Program-made: the position numbers and the translations under genes
Shown here: positions 9,590-22,350 of the stretch, piece by piece
How the letters are laid out: every line of letters begins with the position of its first letter
How positions within the stretch are numbered: position 1 is the stretch's first letter
Assembly: GCA_024500155.1 (NCBI GenBank)
Contig: CM044871.1
Coordinates: 32,982,728 to 33,046,727 of the forward strand
DNA: 64,000 nucleotides
Origin: Chenopodium formosanum
Taxonomy: Eukaryota; Streptophyta; Magnoliopsida; Caryophyllales; Amaranthaceae
Direction of reading: 5' to 3'
Notes under the pieces: model-generated
Told to the model about the DNA's origin: nothing
Database searches by the model: none
What the model saw: the letters and a program-made list of their open reading frames with translations, nothing else

Positions 9590-11285
9590 TATAGACACCT
9601 AAAAATGTCTCCCCAAAACCAAACCCGATGATAAATAACCTTTCACCGCCACTATTGGTCAGGTTTAATATTTAATCCCAAGAGTGCTTAAAAAATCGTA
9701 TTTTACTAAATTCATATTTTTGAAAGACCCATGGATTAGTCTTGATGTTTGGTAAAAGCATAGTTTTGATTTTAGCCCAAGCTTATTAATTAATTTTAAG
9801 TCCAAACCTTTTTATTTTATTATTTATTTTTGGCCCAAATGTTTTATTTATTTTTATTTTATTATTTTCTTATTTTAGCCCGAATAATAAAAGTCAGAAA
9901 AAAGCCCAAAATTATCAATCGGCACTTAAAAAGCCGAAAGAAATTAGGGTTAAAAATGAATTTAGACAGAAAAATGGACGGGAAGTGACCGTGTCACGGT
10001 ACAGTCTGACCGTGTCACGGGAACCCTTCCTGTCTGACGGTGGGACTTCCCGTGACACGGGAGGTCTGCCGTGACACGGGACGTTCCGTGTCCTTTCCGC
10101 GTAAACCCTTAACGCATTTTTCATTCCGTTTTCTGAAAATTTCCCGCGTCACTCCAAAACTGTACCGTGTCACGGGAAAGTGTACCGTCTGACGGTACAG
10201 TCTGACCATGTCACGGGATACTTTTTTAGGGTTTTTATCATTTTAGGGTTCCGTGTGCCCCCTCAGCACATTTTCCCTATATATACCCCCTCATTTCTGA
10301 TGTACGGGGCAACCAGAATTTTATTATTCTTATTTTCTCTCTTCTATGCTATTAATCTAAACACTAGCCTACCCTTTTCACTTCAAAATTCCTTCTTCAA
10401 GCACTCAAAGGAGTCCATATTTTACTCGAGGTTCTGTCCTTAAGCCAAGGCGTGAAAGGTAGAATCGTTTGAAGGTTTGGCCCCAAAATCAACCCTATTT
10501 CATTTAATTTAATTTAGTTATTGTTTTATTATTTCCTTGAAGTTACTAACTCGTTTATTATTTTGTAGTTTCAAGCAAACAGATTCAAAGTAAGGATCAT
10601 GCTATTTTATTATTATTATTATTATTTTTCTAACAATTTTATGTTGTTGGGATTGTGATTAAATTGGTATTAATGTTGATTCTATTATTATTTTTATTAT
10701 GATCACCATATTGCATGTTTAATGGGAATATGTAATTGAAAATCACGACTAATAAGAGAATTTGGACGACCGGTTTAGGATCCTTTTTAATCTTATTATT
10801 AATTGAAGTGATCACCGATATTTTAGAATAATGTGTGCATTAATATCTAACCAATTTAGTTAAATAATAGTTTGGAGAAAATTGAATTATTGTTTGTATG
10901 CCTTTGAGATCACAGGAATGCTTTTCAATATAAGAATCGAGTAGAGGCCAATACGGGCGAATGTGACTCCATGACTCACTTCGTACCATCATCCCCGATC
11001 CTCCTTTCGTCGTTCCGAACCATATGGAATTAGTAATCTCATGGATTATGAATGGGGTGTAACCTTCACTGGTCAATCGTTGTTGCCTATCGTTGTCCCT
11101 TATCGTTGTTGCCTTTTTATGATCCGTGAATGGTTTACAAGTTCCTTAAAAACTTGTTGGCGGCTCCCTACTTTATTTGTCCCCTAACGTTGTCCCTAAT
11201 CGTAATGTCAATTACCACTTCCTATGAGTGCCAAGCATATTCACCACATGGTTTTAACGTAGGCGCACTTCAAACGACGCCTACA
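9590..11285 (+). repeat. LTR2: 3' LTR of A'
   Basis: A 1696-bp LTR starting TATAGACACC (TG changed to TA) after the PPT and ending GACGCCTACA. Family 1 palindromes occupy about 9985-10215, and a TATA box TATATATA is at 10279-10286. It abuts directly on a truncated minus-strand LTR (LTR-B), so A' was inserted there. Confidence 0.88.
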
Positions 11286-11942
11286 GGTGAGTGTTTAGGA
11301 CAAGAGGGTTTGGTTGCACACATGTTCACAATATTTCTGCCAGCAATTTAGGTTAATTTATATGTGTTTGGGCCTCGTATTAAGCCCTTATTTAGGGAAG
11401 GGATACAATTAGGGTTTTGAGCATTCTGCCATAGCAAGTGTTGCACGCATCTGAATGAGTTGCGCGCGACAGACCAACACAAGTGGATTAGTTATGCTGC
11501 TATAGGCAGCGCAATCGATTGGCTTGTGCGTAGTATTATGGTAATATTTGATTTCATATTTTTATAAAATTCTAAATCTTTCGCAAGCGCATCTCTGGAG
11601 GTTGCGCTAGGTGTTACGTGTAACCTTGTGAGTTACGCGCGCCAGACCAGCGCGACTCGTTGAGATGCGCGCGGATTTATCTGCTGTAGCATCAATTTTA
11701 ACCTAGGCGCCTCTAAATCCGTCATTATTAGGGTTTAAGCTCGGGCTTAAGCCTAATTATGATCGGTCTTAGTTGATTGGACCTTAATATTTTTTCTTTT
11801 TTGTTAGGCTAGCTTATTTTTATGTTCTTGCAATTCAATCAGTAATCCACAAGTGTCTTCACGTTAATCCAACACAAAGATGGTTTTATTTATCATCATT
11901 GCACTTCTTGTCGGGATAGGAGGCCAAAAGTAGATGTCTATA
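11286..11942 (-). repeat. LTR-B: 3' LTR of element G, truncated by A'
   Basis: Read on the minus strand it starts TATAGACATCTACTTTTGGC and matches LTR-E (16969-18386) through the palindrome zone and a decayed TATA region (CTAAATAAGG), to the point matching about 17570 of LTR-E. There it is cut by A'. Its start follows a PPT-like CAAAGTAGGGGC. The 3' remainder should lie left of the window, beyond A and A'. Confidence 0.78.
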
Positions 11943-13202
11943 GTTAGCCCCTACTTTGATTGAGTTTAGGATAGACGAGGATCAAAGTAGCCAAGGAAAT
12001 AAATCCGAGACTTTTTCTGCAAAGTTCTCAAAGAATAGAGAATTATTCAGAAATGTTTAAGGATGTCGAAATCGTCCTTGGTTCACTAAATGCTTGAGAC
12101 AAATAGTTGTTAAGGTTAGAAAAGAGTACATTCTAGTCTTAATGCGCTAAAGAATCTAGATTGATCCTGTGCAATTGTAGAACACTTTTACAAGTAAAGG
12201 TGTTTTGGGTGATGTCATATCATGAGAACAAATCGATTTACAAAGAATTTAAAGGGATGATGTCCTCTCAGTCTTGTCATCGTTGGTTAAAGTCCCTCGA
12301 TGATAAAAGAGTGTTTCGGCTTTCGAAGCCTAAATGTTTCAACTTTTGCATCCGGAATAAAGTTCTTTACAATTCGCTTGTCAAAACGCAATACTCGGTG
12401 TCCATAAGATAGAAATACATGTTTCAGGACTATAGACATATATCCAACTCTAGTGAGAGAGTAGAAAATTGGCAATTTTATCAGCAGTTTTGTCCACAAG
12501 ATGAGTACACGTGTCTCAAGACTGGGGGCACGTGCCTACATAGATGCGACAATTTGCTTGTATGAGTACTTCCTAACTGTCCACAAGATGAGTACACCCT
12601 AACTGTTCGGTAAGCCAGTAAGCTCACTAACTACCGTATTTGCTTCCAATCAAGAAGTGTCTGTTCTCGAATGGTTCGGCGCGCCTGTCGACTCGTGAGC
12701 TAACATCTAAAGTAAAGTAATTCTACCCTTTAGTTACGAGAGGTAGATCTTGTGAAAGCTGGGAAGAAGTGTAATTTTACGCAACACCTAAGCCATACAT
12801 TTTTACGCTGTATGATAATGCCTTACAATTTTACGTTGTATGATAACGCCATCCTTTTTCCTTTGGACGTGAAAAAGGAAGAAAAGACCGGACATTAATA
12901 AAGTCAGTGCAGAAAAATGACAAACTTGTCTACGGGAGCTATACGTAAAGCACCACCACGGAACGTCTTAAGACACTCTTACGAAAAACGTTCAAAACGT
13001 ATGCTTAGGGAAGGCACAAAGCACGGTGTGCATGCAGGATGATGCAAAAAACTATCAAAAAAGAAAACAAACTACAAAATGCAAAGCAAATGAAAGAAAT
13101 CTCGATAATTTATGAGCCATTACGTGTAATAACGAGCAAAAACTGTTAAAAATTAATCAAACGGATCGAAATTCAAAAACCGGTCTTTTAAGTGACCAAT
13201 AT
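11943..13202 (-). other. 3' internal region of element G, noncoding
   Basis: No gene is visible. It begins with the PPT (minus strand) and contains short direct repeats, for example GTCCACAAGATGAGTACAC at about 12492 and 12579 and TTTTACG(C/T)TGTATGATAA near 12804 and 12831. The distance from LTR to the antisense gene (about 2.2 kb) matches element D. Confidence 0.6.
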
Positions 13203-13465
13203 CTACACGCAACTTAGTGGGTCGCGCTGGCCAGGCGTGCGCATCGTTCTGAGTTGCGCTGGTCTGTCACGCAAAACTTCTTGAGTTGCGCGCGACATTT
13301 AAATCAACAAAAAGAAAATTGCTGAGCGTGATTTTTCATTTCACACTCTCTCTCCTTCCTTCACCATTTTTGCTTCTTTATCTCTCTAAAAAGCTCGGAT
13401 TTCTTTCATTTTTGAAGCTAAAGGAAGTAGGTTTCATCCCACATTCATATTTTCCACAATCCAAT
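13203..13465 (+). promoter_or_regulatory. Upstream region of the antisense PMD gene in G, with family 2 palindromes
   Basis: GCGC-rich motifs (CACGCAACTTAGTGGGTCGC, GAGTTGCGCTGGTC, GAGTTGCGCGCGAC) cluster in 13207-13300. A pyrimidine-rich stretch typical of a plant 5' UTR follows. The motifs are those of LTR-E and LTR-B. No clear TATA box; TTTAAAT near 13298 is a weak candidate. Confidence 0.55.
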
Positions 13466-14197
13466 GTAAGTTTTTACTATTTTTTATTCGTTTTTTTGGC
13501 TGAATTTGGGTGATTTTCGAACCGTAAAACCCCAAAATTCAAATTTGGGGTTTTTTTTAATGCGGTTCCTTTTCTTGAAATTGTTTGTTCCATGTTATTA
13601 TGCTATTTTTATGGATAATTTTGCAACAATTTTCATGAAAAATGGTTAAATATAGAACCTTGTACGAGCATTTCTTCGTTCAAGTGCATTTTTTCATTTT
13701 TCATCGATTTTAGTTTGATTTGTGTTGTTTTGCTTGCTCATGTTGGTTATAATTTCTTTATTACGAAGGAAATTATGGAATTAGAACTAGTATTAATTTC
13801 ATGAATCATGTTTTGAAAATTTTGAATCCAAAAAATGGCACGAAGTATACTCTTAGCTTGTTTTTGCCATGTCCGAATCTCAAAATTGTTTAGTAGACGA
13901 CAATTATGTTTTTGTTATTATTATTGGCCTAAAAATATTTGATTCTTTGAGATTTAGGAATATAATCTCTTGAATGCTTTAGTTGAAACTGGTATAGGAT
14001 GACTTTTGTGGGTGTTAAAAGCCCCCCTTTACTAAGTTTAAATACATGTACCGTAGTCCCCCAAGCATGGGTGGCATTCCATTTTTGTGTTATGTTCTTT
14101 TGGTAGATGTTATGCTACCGAAATGGGTCTAAAACATGTTTATCTTAGTCCTAGTTTTTAAGAAATAAACTAACAGGGACCTTTATCCTGTTTATAG
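13466..14197 (+). other. Probable 5'-UTR intron of the G antisense PMD gene
   Basis: A GTAAGT donor follows CCAAT at 13466, and a TAG acceptor at 14195-14197 is separated from the ATG by a single C. Element D has the same arrangement (58315-58979, then C, then ATG). The interval is AT-rich with no ORF. Inferred by comparison of the two copies. Confidence 0.55.
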
Positions 14198-14198
14198 C

Positions 14199-16968
14199 AT
14201 GAATACCCCTCCATTCATCGATGTTGTGAAGGATTTGGGAGCTCCTGTTCCTAACAAAGTAGTTCGCCTTTGAAAGAGGGTGACACGTCCTCGTGAGGAG
14301 GTTCGGGAGCGACACATCGTAGTTGATTGTCGTCGCCAGGAGGATGTGGTCTGGGAGGCTCCTCCTAACTAGGGCCCTCGGGTCCTTCAGTGGGACCTAG
14401 ACAATCACGTCTCGATTAGGAATTGGCGTGGCATAGTGAGTGTTTTGTGTCTCCGTTTTTTGTTTTTCTCTTTTTTCTTAAAACAAGCCGTAACCGTATT
14501 ATTTTCATATGTTTGTTAGAGTGAGCCCAGCATGCGTTTGTACGGCTCGGGTGACTTGAGGGGTTGTTGTGAGAGTTTACCCGACGTGGTAAAGAAGGTG
14601 GTGGAGCTTTCGGGGATCAGCTCCTAGTTGGCGGCTCTTCGGGATTTATCGAGTCAGCCTGCGCCGTCAGCTTTCCTTCGTGGGTTGCTGTAGTTTTGGT
14701 GGGATTCCACCAACACTTTCCATTTCCCATGGGGAGAGATGACGGTTACCCCTTATGATTTCTCCATGATTACGGGTTTTCCTTTTGGAGGTGAGCCTAT
14801 AGTTATTGAAGTCGTTAAGGGGTCAGACGATAGACTGCGTGACCTTGTGGGGGACCTCCTTGTAGCAACCCTCCATTTGTATGAGCAGTCTTGTCCGTAC
14901 TCGGTTCTTGCCAATGAGTTGTCGACTCATGAGGTTGATTAGGAGTGTATTCCTGTGTTGAAGCTTAAAGGTTTTGATGATGAGGAACTTAAACTAAAGC
15001 AAACTTATTTAATAAAGGTTTTCAAGTGTTTGATTAGTTTAGGTGAAGTTGATCATGGTGATGGAAGAAGTAACTGGAACTAAGAAGACATGAGGAGATC
15101 TTTATATAAAAAGTTAAACAGAAAAGAAGAAGAGTTCGCTAACCACAACTGAGTTCCCTAACAGGAACGTTCCCTAATAGGAACTTGAAGTCAGCAAGCT
15201 AAGGTCTCTGAAGGAACTTAGTCTGCGTGGAGCCCAAGTAACCTACCTGTATAGAAGCGCGACGTAGGAATTTAATTTAGCTAAGGTTTTTATCTTCTAG
15301 GTTATTGTTAATTGTTAAGTAGGTTAATGCACGAGATTTATTAGAAGCGTGGCAAGTTTGCTTGGTAAATAAATTAATAAGGAAAATATAAAAGATGATT
15401 TTAGAAAAGATTTTCTAAAATGTTTTATTTATTAAATCGGTTTGTTAAAAGATATGATTCTTTTTAACAATATCTTTCTATATTATTTTTCGAAAAATAT
15501 TTTCTTCATATATGATTTACATAAAACAGTATTTTAAAGATAAGTTAAGTTAACTTATTTATCTTTTAGAAAACCTACTTGCTATACAAGTCATACTTGT
15601 ATAAATAGTAGAAATCGAAATGGTTTAAGGTTTTTGTGAGTTTATTAATAGAGTAAGTTTACCAAGCTTCGAACTTGTCATATTAGTTTCGAATTTCGTG
15701 CATATCTTGCCTATCATATACTAGGTGTCATACATTTGTACCGGTTGGGTTATTTGGGTGAGTATGTTATTTTTAAATCGCATACAGATTGTGTAAGCTT
15801 CTAGTGTGAAGCTGAGAATTTTGTACTTTGGCCGTACGAGTGAATTTAAGTGTGGTGCTTAGATTGAGTAGGATAGGGTCCTATCGAGTAGCAAGTGTGG
15901 AACTTGTGAATAAAGGTCCGTGTTTAATAGGTTGTAACTTGGTGTTTGCCCTATTATAGTGAAGTGGGTTGTGTTTGAAATCCCTAAGGTAGGGTCGAGG
16001 TTTGTACTTCCAGTTGGGCCCTGGAAGGTATCCTCATAAAATCTGTGTGTCCTTGTAAGTTCCTATATGCATTGTTTTATTATTCCGCAAAAGTAGCTAT
16101 TAGGAACTCGATACAATTCACCCCCTCCTGTATTAATCGTCTCAACTAACAACCTGAGCAGCTGGCTCGGATATACACTGCTCAAGTTCTTTCCGTTACT
16201 GTCTTAAGTGATTGGGGAGAGCGTTTCGCTATCAAATTGCTCATTTGCCTTAGTGATTTGGGCTAAGAGGGTAACTTGAGTTGGGCAGAGGTGTTGTATG
16301 ACCGTATGCTTACAGCTATGGGCAAGGCGACCCGGGTGATGGATTCCGCGGCGGCTACTGAGGTGCCTCGGATCTCAAATTTGTGGCATGGTCGTATCCT
16401 CGAGGTTCGTGTTCATTTTTAACTTTTGTTATCTTTTTAATCACCATTTTGCCTTTTGATCTCATTTTCTTTGTTTTAGGCTTGGGGGGTACTCGAACCT
16501 ACCTTTCTTAGCCCTCAGGATGCTTGTGGCGGCTCGCTTTCCTATCGGCCATCGTTTGGTCACGATTAAGAAGAAGCGAGCGACTTCAGCCGGCGAATTT
16601 CGCCAGAGGATTGTTTCGGCGACTCGTGCGTCGTTGAGTATCTTAACAACACATGTATATATATTTATCTTTATTATTATTTTTTTGATGATTTTTCATG
16701 TGGTTGTGTAGATCGATCTCCGTCCTTGGAGTTTGATCGTCGGAGTCCCTAAGGCTGTCCGGTCTGGCATGGTTCGCTGCCATTTCCGAGCCCTTTATTA
16801 GGAACTTTCGGTTCTCTAGAGGACAAGAGCTTAGTTTTTAGGTGAGCGAGTTCTCTGGCAGGCTTCATTTGAGGAGCCTTTTGTTCCTGCAGACCCTCCG
16901 GTCCAGATGCTGCGTTCGGACCTACTGTCTACCGAGGATCGAGCTCAGGCGATCCTTGGTTATCTGGC
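14199..16968 (+). pseudogene. Antisense plant-mobile-domain (PMD) gene of element G, broken
   Basis: Homologous to the intact-looking gene at 58981-61547. The clearest match is WWDSTNTFHF...WGEMTVTPYDFSMITGF (14698-14780), the PMD/aminotransferase-like signature. Further exons lie at 16152-16402 (PEQLARIYTAQ...), then 16480-16700 and 16711-16968 (FLGERVLWQASFEEPFVPADPP). Stop codons occur early (for example near 14271, 14367 and 14625), and a solo LTR interrupts it at 14956-16151. The 3' end is lost at the start of LTR-E. It lies on the opposite strand to G's LTR. Function unknown; PMD proteins are nuclear and known from cellular MAIN-type genes and from transposons. Confidence 0.72.
14956..16151 (+). 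mobile_element. Solo LTR of a SIRE/Maximus-type copia element
   Basis: A 1196-bp segment starting TGTTGAAGCTTAAAGGTTTT and ending CAACTAACA, similar in plan to the copia LTR at 46522-47798: start TGTTG...TTTTGATGATG, TATAAATA at 15600-15607, and a tail with CCGCAAAAGTAGCT then ATTCACCCCCTCC. No internal sequence. CCTG flanks both ends (14952-14955 and 16153-16156; a 5-bp repeat with one mismatch). The flanking PMD exon joins across it in register with the paralog in D (GAGCAGCTGG versus GAGCAGCGGG), which confirms the insertion limits. Confidence 0.85.
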
Positions 16969-18386
16969 CGTAGACATCTACTTTTGGCCTCCTGTCCCGA
17001 TAGGATGTGCCATGACGATAAATAAAACCATCTTCGTGTTAGTTCGAAGTGAAGAATGCTTATGGATAAATGGTTAAACCACAAAACACAAAAGGCTAGC
17101 CTAAATCTAGAAACAAAGCCAAACGAAGTCCAATTAACTACATCCGATCACAATTAGGCTTAAGCCTGTGCTTAAAACCCAATAATGAGCGAATTAGTCG
17201 CGCTAGGCTGGCGCACGCAACTAATTCAGTTGCGTGTGACACTCACCACAACTGCCAGAGTTGCGCTCGTGAAAGATTCAGAATTTCAAAAATTGGAAAA
17301 TCGAATCTTGCCATAAAGCCGCGCGCAAGACAATTAGCTGCGCTTTCTGTAGCAGTGCAGCTCAATCACTTGTGCTGGGTTGCCGCGCGCAACTCATCTT
17401 GTTACGCGCGCGACATCTGCTGCGGCAGAATGTTCAAAACCCTAAATCTACCCATTCCCTATAAATAGAGGCTTAATGCGAGGCTTAAAGACACAGAAAA
17501 ATAACCTGAAACTCTGGTAGAAAACTTGTGAACTTGTGCTACCAAACCTCTCTTGTCCTAAACACTCACCCCTTTGATATTTTATTACTACGGTAGAGGT
17601 TCCCGAACAAGAAGGAGTCCATAAGTGTTCTAAACGGAGATCTAACAAAGAGAAGTGGTAAATTCTCGAGCACTTAAATAAATCACTTTTATTTTCTTGT
17701 TTAAAAGAACTTTAAATCCATTAATTAGTGTTGCTTGATCACTTTAAAGGTTTAATTAATCAATTCCACATAGTATCTTGCGTTAAAAAACATTAGAATT
17801 GAATAATTAATTGTTGGTTGATTACTTAAGCCAAGGCGAATATTGTTTATTTCTTGTCATATTCACGAATTTGATTAAATAAAGAATAACGACGTCGCAA
17901 TGTAATTCCTACAAGAATTGATGCATATAAATAAAATCAACTAACTTAGTTTTAGGTATCGCGTTGCGTATATTGTTTGATGATGAAATTGTAAAAAAGG
18001 AAGAGCTAGTAGAGGCCATACTAGGGCTAGGATAGTGATTCCCCCTAAAGGGAACGTTATTTTAGTACCCTCGCTCCCGAACTCATTTATGGTTTATGTA
18101 GACCAATTTAGGCATCGGTAAACTTAGGATTCGTATTAATTATTCCATGAACTCCACATGGAAGAAAGGCATGAATGAGGTTTATGAGTTTTCCTTAAAC
18201 TCATTGGCGACTCCTACTTGTTTCTTATAAAAAAGCGTAATGATAGAATCAATTCTAATTCAAGTTCCGCCAAACAATCAAGAATTCAAATCCTACTACA
18301 CCTTAACAAGTGTAAAGTCCTAGGATTTTAAATGGCCATGGGCATTTAAGGAGAAGATCCCCTACGATGGGAACACCCTCCTTACA
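16969..18386 (+). repeat. LTR-E: 5' LTR of element E
   Basis: A 1418-bp LTR beginning CGTAGACATCTAC (expected TG is CG) and ending CCCTCCTTACA one base before the PBS. Homologous to LTR-B on the opposite strand. GC-rich palindromic motifs occupy about 17200-17415, and the TATA box TATAAATA is at 17460-17467. Confidence 0.85.
17195..17467 (+). promoter_or_regulatory. LTR-E promoter: family 2 motifs plus TATA box
   Basis: Motifs such as GTTGCGTGTGAC, GCCGCGCGCAACTCA and GTTACGCGCGCGAC occur in both orientations, ending about 45 bp before TATAAATA (17460-17467). The same motif class is in E's leader and upstream of G's antisense gene. Confidence 0.7.
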
Positions 18387-18387
18387 G

Positions 18388-18405
18388 TGGCAACTCCACT
18401 GGGGA
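18388..18405 (+). other. Primer binding site of E
   Basis: TGGCAACTCCACTGGGGA starts one base after the LTR. The identical 18 bases follow LTR4 of element C on the minus strand. As I recall it resembles the tRNA-Arg-type PBS reported for Ogre elements; I could not check it against a tRNA set. Confidence 0.8.
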
Positions 18406-19420
18406 CTTAGAGGTTACATGATTAGTTCTTAGTTATGGTCCAAGGTTTCCAACCATAGGTTGCCTATGGGTTGTAACGGGAATTAACTTGGATAATCTCT
18501 TTAGAGAGCGAGACTTGAATGCATAATATCTTCCTTTTTCACAAAAGTAAAAACCAAACAAGCAACATTGCATCATGCATAATTATAACACACTTTAACC
18601 TTTGGGGATTGTCTCATTGATTAGGGGTCGCCAACACTAGGCTTCTATCCCAAAATCAATAACAATCATCCCACCTATATCGCCAAAAAAATATTGGGAG
18701 AGCGATGCCATGAGTCAACACGTTAAGTGATTGATTTGTGCGTCATTTCTTAAGATATGATACCTTTGGACACTCAAGCCTTTTGATCTTAGAATGACAT
18801 TGAGTGAATCTTGGGTTATGACATGCTTTATGTGATTATGTGACTATATGCAACGTGTTAGGATAGTCTTCTTTTTCTTGTTTTTTTTAGTTTGGTCTAG
18901 GTTCCCAATTACGAAGCTGTGTTATCGTAATTTTGAGTCGTATTCGAAGGGTAACATAAAAAAATCAATAAAAAAAAAACGATGACAAAAAACAAGAAGC
19001 GCTCGAATTAAAAAAAATCTTACGAGCAGGTGGCGCGCGCAACTCAATGAGTCGCGCGACCCCTACCAGCGCAAGTGATTCGGATGCGCGCGCCAGCCTC
19101 ACGCAGCTTAATCACTTGCGCGCGCCCACTATTACGAGTCGATTTGATTTCTCAAAAAACAAATGGACTCGTTCAAACAATATCTTCATTGAAGAATTGT
19201 TTAAGGGTGATGTTATCCGTTCAAATATATCTTGCTTCATTTCCTTTTATCTTTTTTTCTAAACAAGCATATCGATTTACTTATCCTTTCGTACTTCTTT
19301 TAGGGTCGGTTTTCAAGCTTGGAAATGAAGACTCCTGGGCACTCGCATTCTACGTTTACCATCCAATAATCAACCCCTTCAAACCACCTTCCCTTGACAA
19401 CTAGTCCTAGTCCAACAACA
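18406..19420 (+). other. Leader of element E with family 2 palindromes
   Basis: Noncoding. A cluster of GC-rich motifs lies at 19028-19125 (for example GGCGCGCGCAACTCA, GAGTCGCGCGAC, GATGCGCGCGCC), in the same relative place as the palindrome array in A's leader. No ORF of interest. Confidence 0.65.
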
Positions 19421-20949
19421 ATGTCAACTATTGAAGAACTTCAAGAGGAGATTCTTCGTTTAAGAGAGGAAAAGGCTCAAGAAGCCGAGGAGAGAAGAAT
19501 CAAGAAACTCGAAAAGGCTGAAAGGAAAAATGCTGAAACCTTAGCCTTGCAACAAAAGATGGAAAAATTATCCATCAAAGAAAAGTCGTTAGAGAAGTTA
19601 GTTCTTCTTTCTACATGGGGAACAAGTACTTCGACACAGAAAAGTTTTCTCCTCCCACAGGAATTGCTTTACCAGAAAAGTTCGTAGCTACGGACTTACC
19701 AATATTTAAGGTGACCAATAATCAACAAAATCATTTAATGTGTTTTACTAGCACCATGGCATTAAAGGGAGTTGATCTTAAGTTTTATACTTTGACTTTC
19801 CCTTTATCACTAGACCCAACCGCAAGAGAGTGGTACGATGGGCTAGATCCTAAATTCAAAACAAAATGGAAAGATGTAGTTTCGGCTTTCATTACCCAAT
19901 ATGAGAGTAATGTAGAGTTCAAATCAACTCTACGTGAACTTGAAATGCTTAAGCAAGGCGACGATGAGGGTTTCCTTGCTTTCCATGGTAGATGGTGAGA
20001 AAAGGCGGCCGACCTTGCCCAAAGGCCACCTGAACTCGAGTTGGTACAAAAATTCATTGACAACTGTCATGAAAAGTACAACTAACATCTACGCTACCTT
20101 GGTTTAGATACTTTTCAAAAGGTCTATTCTGTGGCTACTAGGATTGGATGAACTTGCTAAAGAATAAGCAAATAAACCCCATTATCATCAACCTAAGAAT
20201 AACTACAAAAAGGGGAATGATAATACCTCATCCTCTAATGATGTATTTATGACCACCACACAATATAATAATATAAATAAATATAGCAATAATGAACCTT
20301 GAAGAAGATGGACAAAAGAAAGAAATTTACACCATTTCCTGTAAGTTGTAAATAATTATTAGAAAAATTGAGCGAAAAAGGCTTACTTGCACCAACAAGG
20401 CCAACAACACCCACTCCACCAGAAAGAAGGTTTTCTCAACGGGATGGTAATGCTTATTGTGCTTATCATAGAGGCGTTGGGCACGATACTGAACGTTGCT
20501 ATGTCTTAAAGCACAAAATACAAGATTTAGTAGACGATGGGAGAATTCCCACGCCTAGACCTAACAATAATCCATCCCCATTAGGGGTGTTTCATATTGA
20601 TGAGGACCATATGGGAAGTAATACGTTCAATCCTTTGGACTATATCACACCTATAGGAAAACCTCTAGCCACAATACTCATAGGGACAACTAATAAAGTA
20701 CGTGGACTATGGGGTGATGACTTTCAAGATTTATATGTATCTAAGTATGTCGTCGTCCCACCTCCGTCTTGTTTACAAAATAAGACAAATGGAGAGCTTG
20801 ATTGGGATCATTTCTTTGGGAAGTCACAAGACTTATCAAATCTCTTCTTGGATGAACAATTGCATCAAGCACAACTCATAGAACATCTTGAAATGGAGGC
20901 ACATTCAAAGCCTCTAGAAGAAAGTTGGTTCATGAGTCCTACAAACTAA
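19421..20949 (+). pseudogene. gag: gag of element E (Ogre/Tat), broken
   Basis: The ATG at 19421 opens a strongly charged coiled-coil start (MSTIEELQEEILRLREEK). The frame shifts near 19610-19620 into the capsid core (TDLPIFKVTN..., TMALKGVDLKFYTLTFPLSL, TKWKDVVSAFITQY). A stop is at 19996-19998 and more follow before 20368. The last part resumes the same frame and carries the finger CAYHRGVGHDTERC near 20458-20500, then a linker ending at 20949. Related to, but well diverged from, the gag of A. Confidence 0.82.
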
Positions 20950-21073
20950 TCCAAATGATATTGATCATCTAATTCGTTCTGGGCTAGTTTACCAAGCACC
21001 ACCAAATGGATCTTCGACCACACAAAATCAAACTCAAGGTCAAGTACAAAATCCAATACCACCTCCACTTGAG

Positions 21074-21606
21074 GTGGAAGATCCATTGGTTAAACAACTT
21101 CGCCAATCCAAGAAGAATGTTAGCATTTGGGGACTCCTAAGTACTTCTAAAGAACATAAGAATTCTCTTATGAACGCTCTAACGACTTTGTCTATAAGCA
21201 AAGACACAACCCCTCAGGATCTCGTTAGCTTTCTTACTAGTGAGAAATCCGATAAATCAATCATTTTCACTATTGATGATTTGCCTTCAAAAGACACTAC
21301 CCACAACAATGCACTATACCTAACCGTGGGGTGCAAGAAACACAATATCCCTTTTACTTTGGTAGATAATGGGTCATCTGTAAATGTATGCCCATTACGA
21401 ACTGCAAAATACTTAGGCCTTAATCCTAAAAAAGATTTTCAATCAACAACACGAAGCATTAGGGACTATGACAATGAACTCAAGGAGATCGGTGTGTGGA
21501 ACTATTAAGCTATCAGTTATCACAGGCCCAATTCAAAAGATGGTTGAATTCCATGGAAACCTACATGTAACCTTCTACTTGGGCGTCCTTGAATACATGA
21601 GCTTGG
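21074..21606 (+). pseudogene. Protease segment of element E, truncated
   Basis: A gag-pro linker (VKQLRQSKKNVSIWGLL) leads into an aspartic protease with VDNGSSVNVCPLRTAKYLGL at about 21362-21420; most retroelement proteases have D-T/S-G, here D-N-G as in the Ogre/Tat copies. It is in a different frame from gag, with a frame change near 21480-21500. Homology ends at the F junction around 21607. Confidence 0.78.
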
Positions 21607-22140
21607 TGAAATACCGTAGGAAATATTTCAAGCATTATCCCAAACTTGAACCCCACTGTGATCATACACTAAAGTACGGTGGCGTCCAAAGGGAAGGAAT
21701 CTAGAGCAAAAAAGTCGCCAACAAATTTTAGGAACTTGTAAACCGTTCACGAGGTGAAGGTTACACCCCTTACCGATCCAAGAGATCGTCAACTCCAATA
21801 GGTCTGGAACCAAGACTGGTAGATCAGGGATGAAGGTACAAATCCAAGCTTAAAGAGATTGAACCTACCCTAATAATAGACCTCTACTTTATTCTGATCG
21901 TCTTCATGTGCGCTTTGTGACTAACATGCAATCTATAGGATTAACCCTAAACTTGTTTAATCTATGTTGGTTGAATTTAATGCACAAACAAATCTATTAT
22001 TGGTGATCACTTGAATTATAATCAAATTAAACCTAAACAAGATTATTAATTATATTATTAAGCGTGATTACAAGTACCAATTCCCTTTAAACATGCATAA
22101 AAGGCGTGATCAAGCAATAACAATAAAGATCATCAAGCAA

Positions 22141-22350
<210 letters not shown>

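Larger units (their letters stand above)
6945..11285 (+). mobile_element. Element A': 3' part of a sister copy into which A inserted
   Basis: The segment begins at CTTACCTTCTTCATAAATG directly after the end of LTR1, in the post-gag region. It runs through the same landmarks as A and ends with its own 3' LTR. The simplest reading is that A jumped into A', so A' leader and gag would continue left of A's 5' LTR outside the window; CTTAC (6945-6949) would be one copy of the 5-bp target duplication. An unequal crossover is the alternative. A' itself ends inside LTR-B of element G. Confidence 0.7.
16969..21606 (+). mobile_element. Element E: 5' part of an Ogre/Tat retrotransposon (family 2)
   Basis: 5' LTR (16969-18386), PBS (18388-18405), a ~1-kb leader, broken gag (19421-20949) and the start of protease (21074-21606), all on the plus strand. 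The element stops where minus-strand LTR material F begins, so RT to the 3' LTR are missing. It interrupts the antisense PMD gene of G. Confidence 0.8.
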
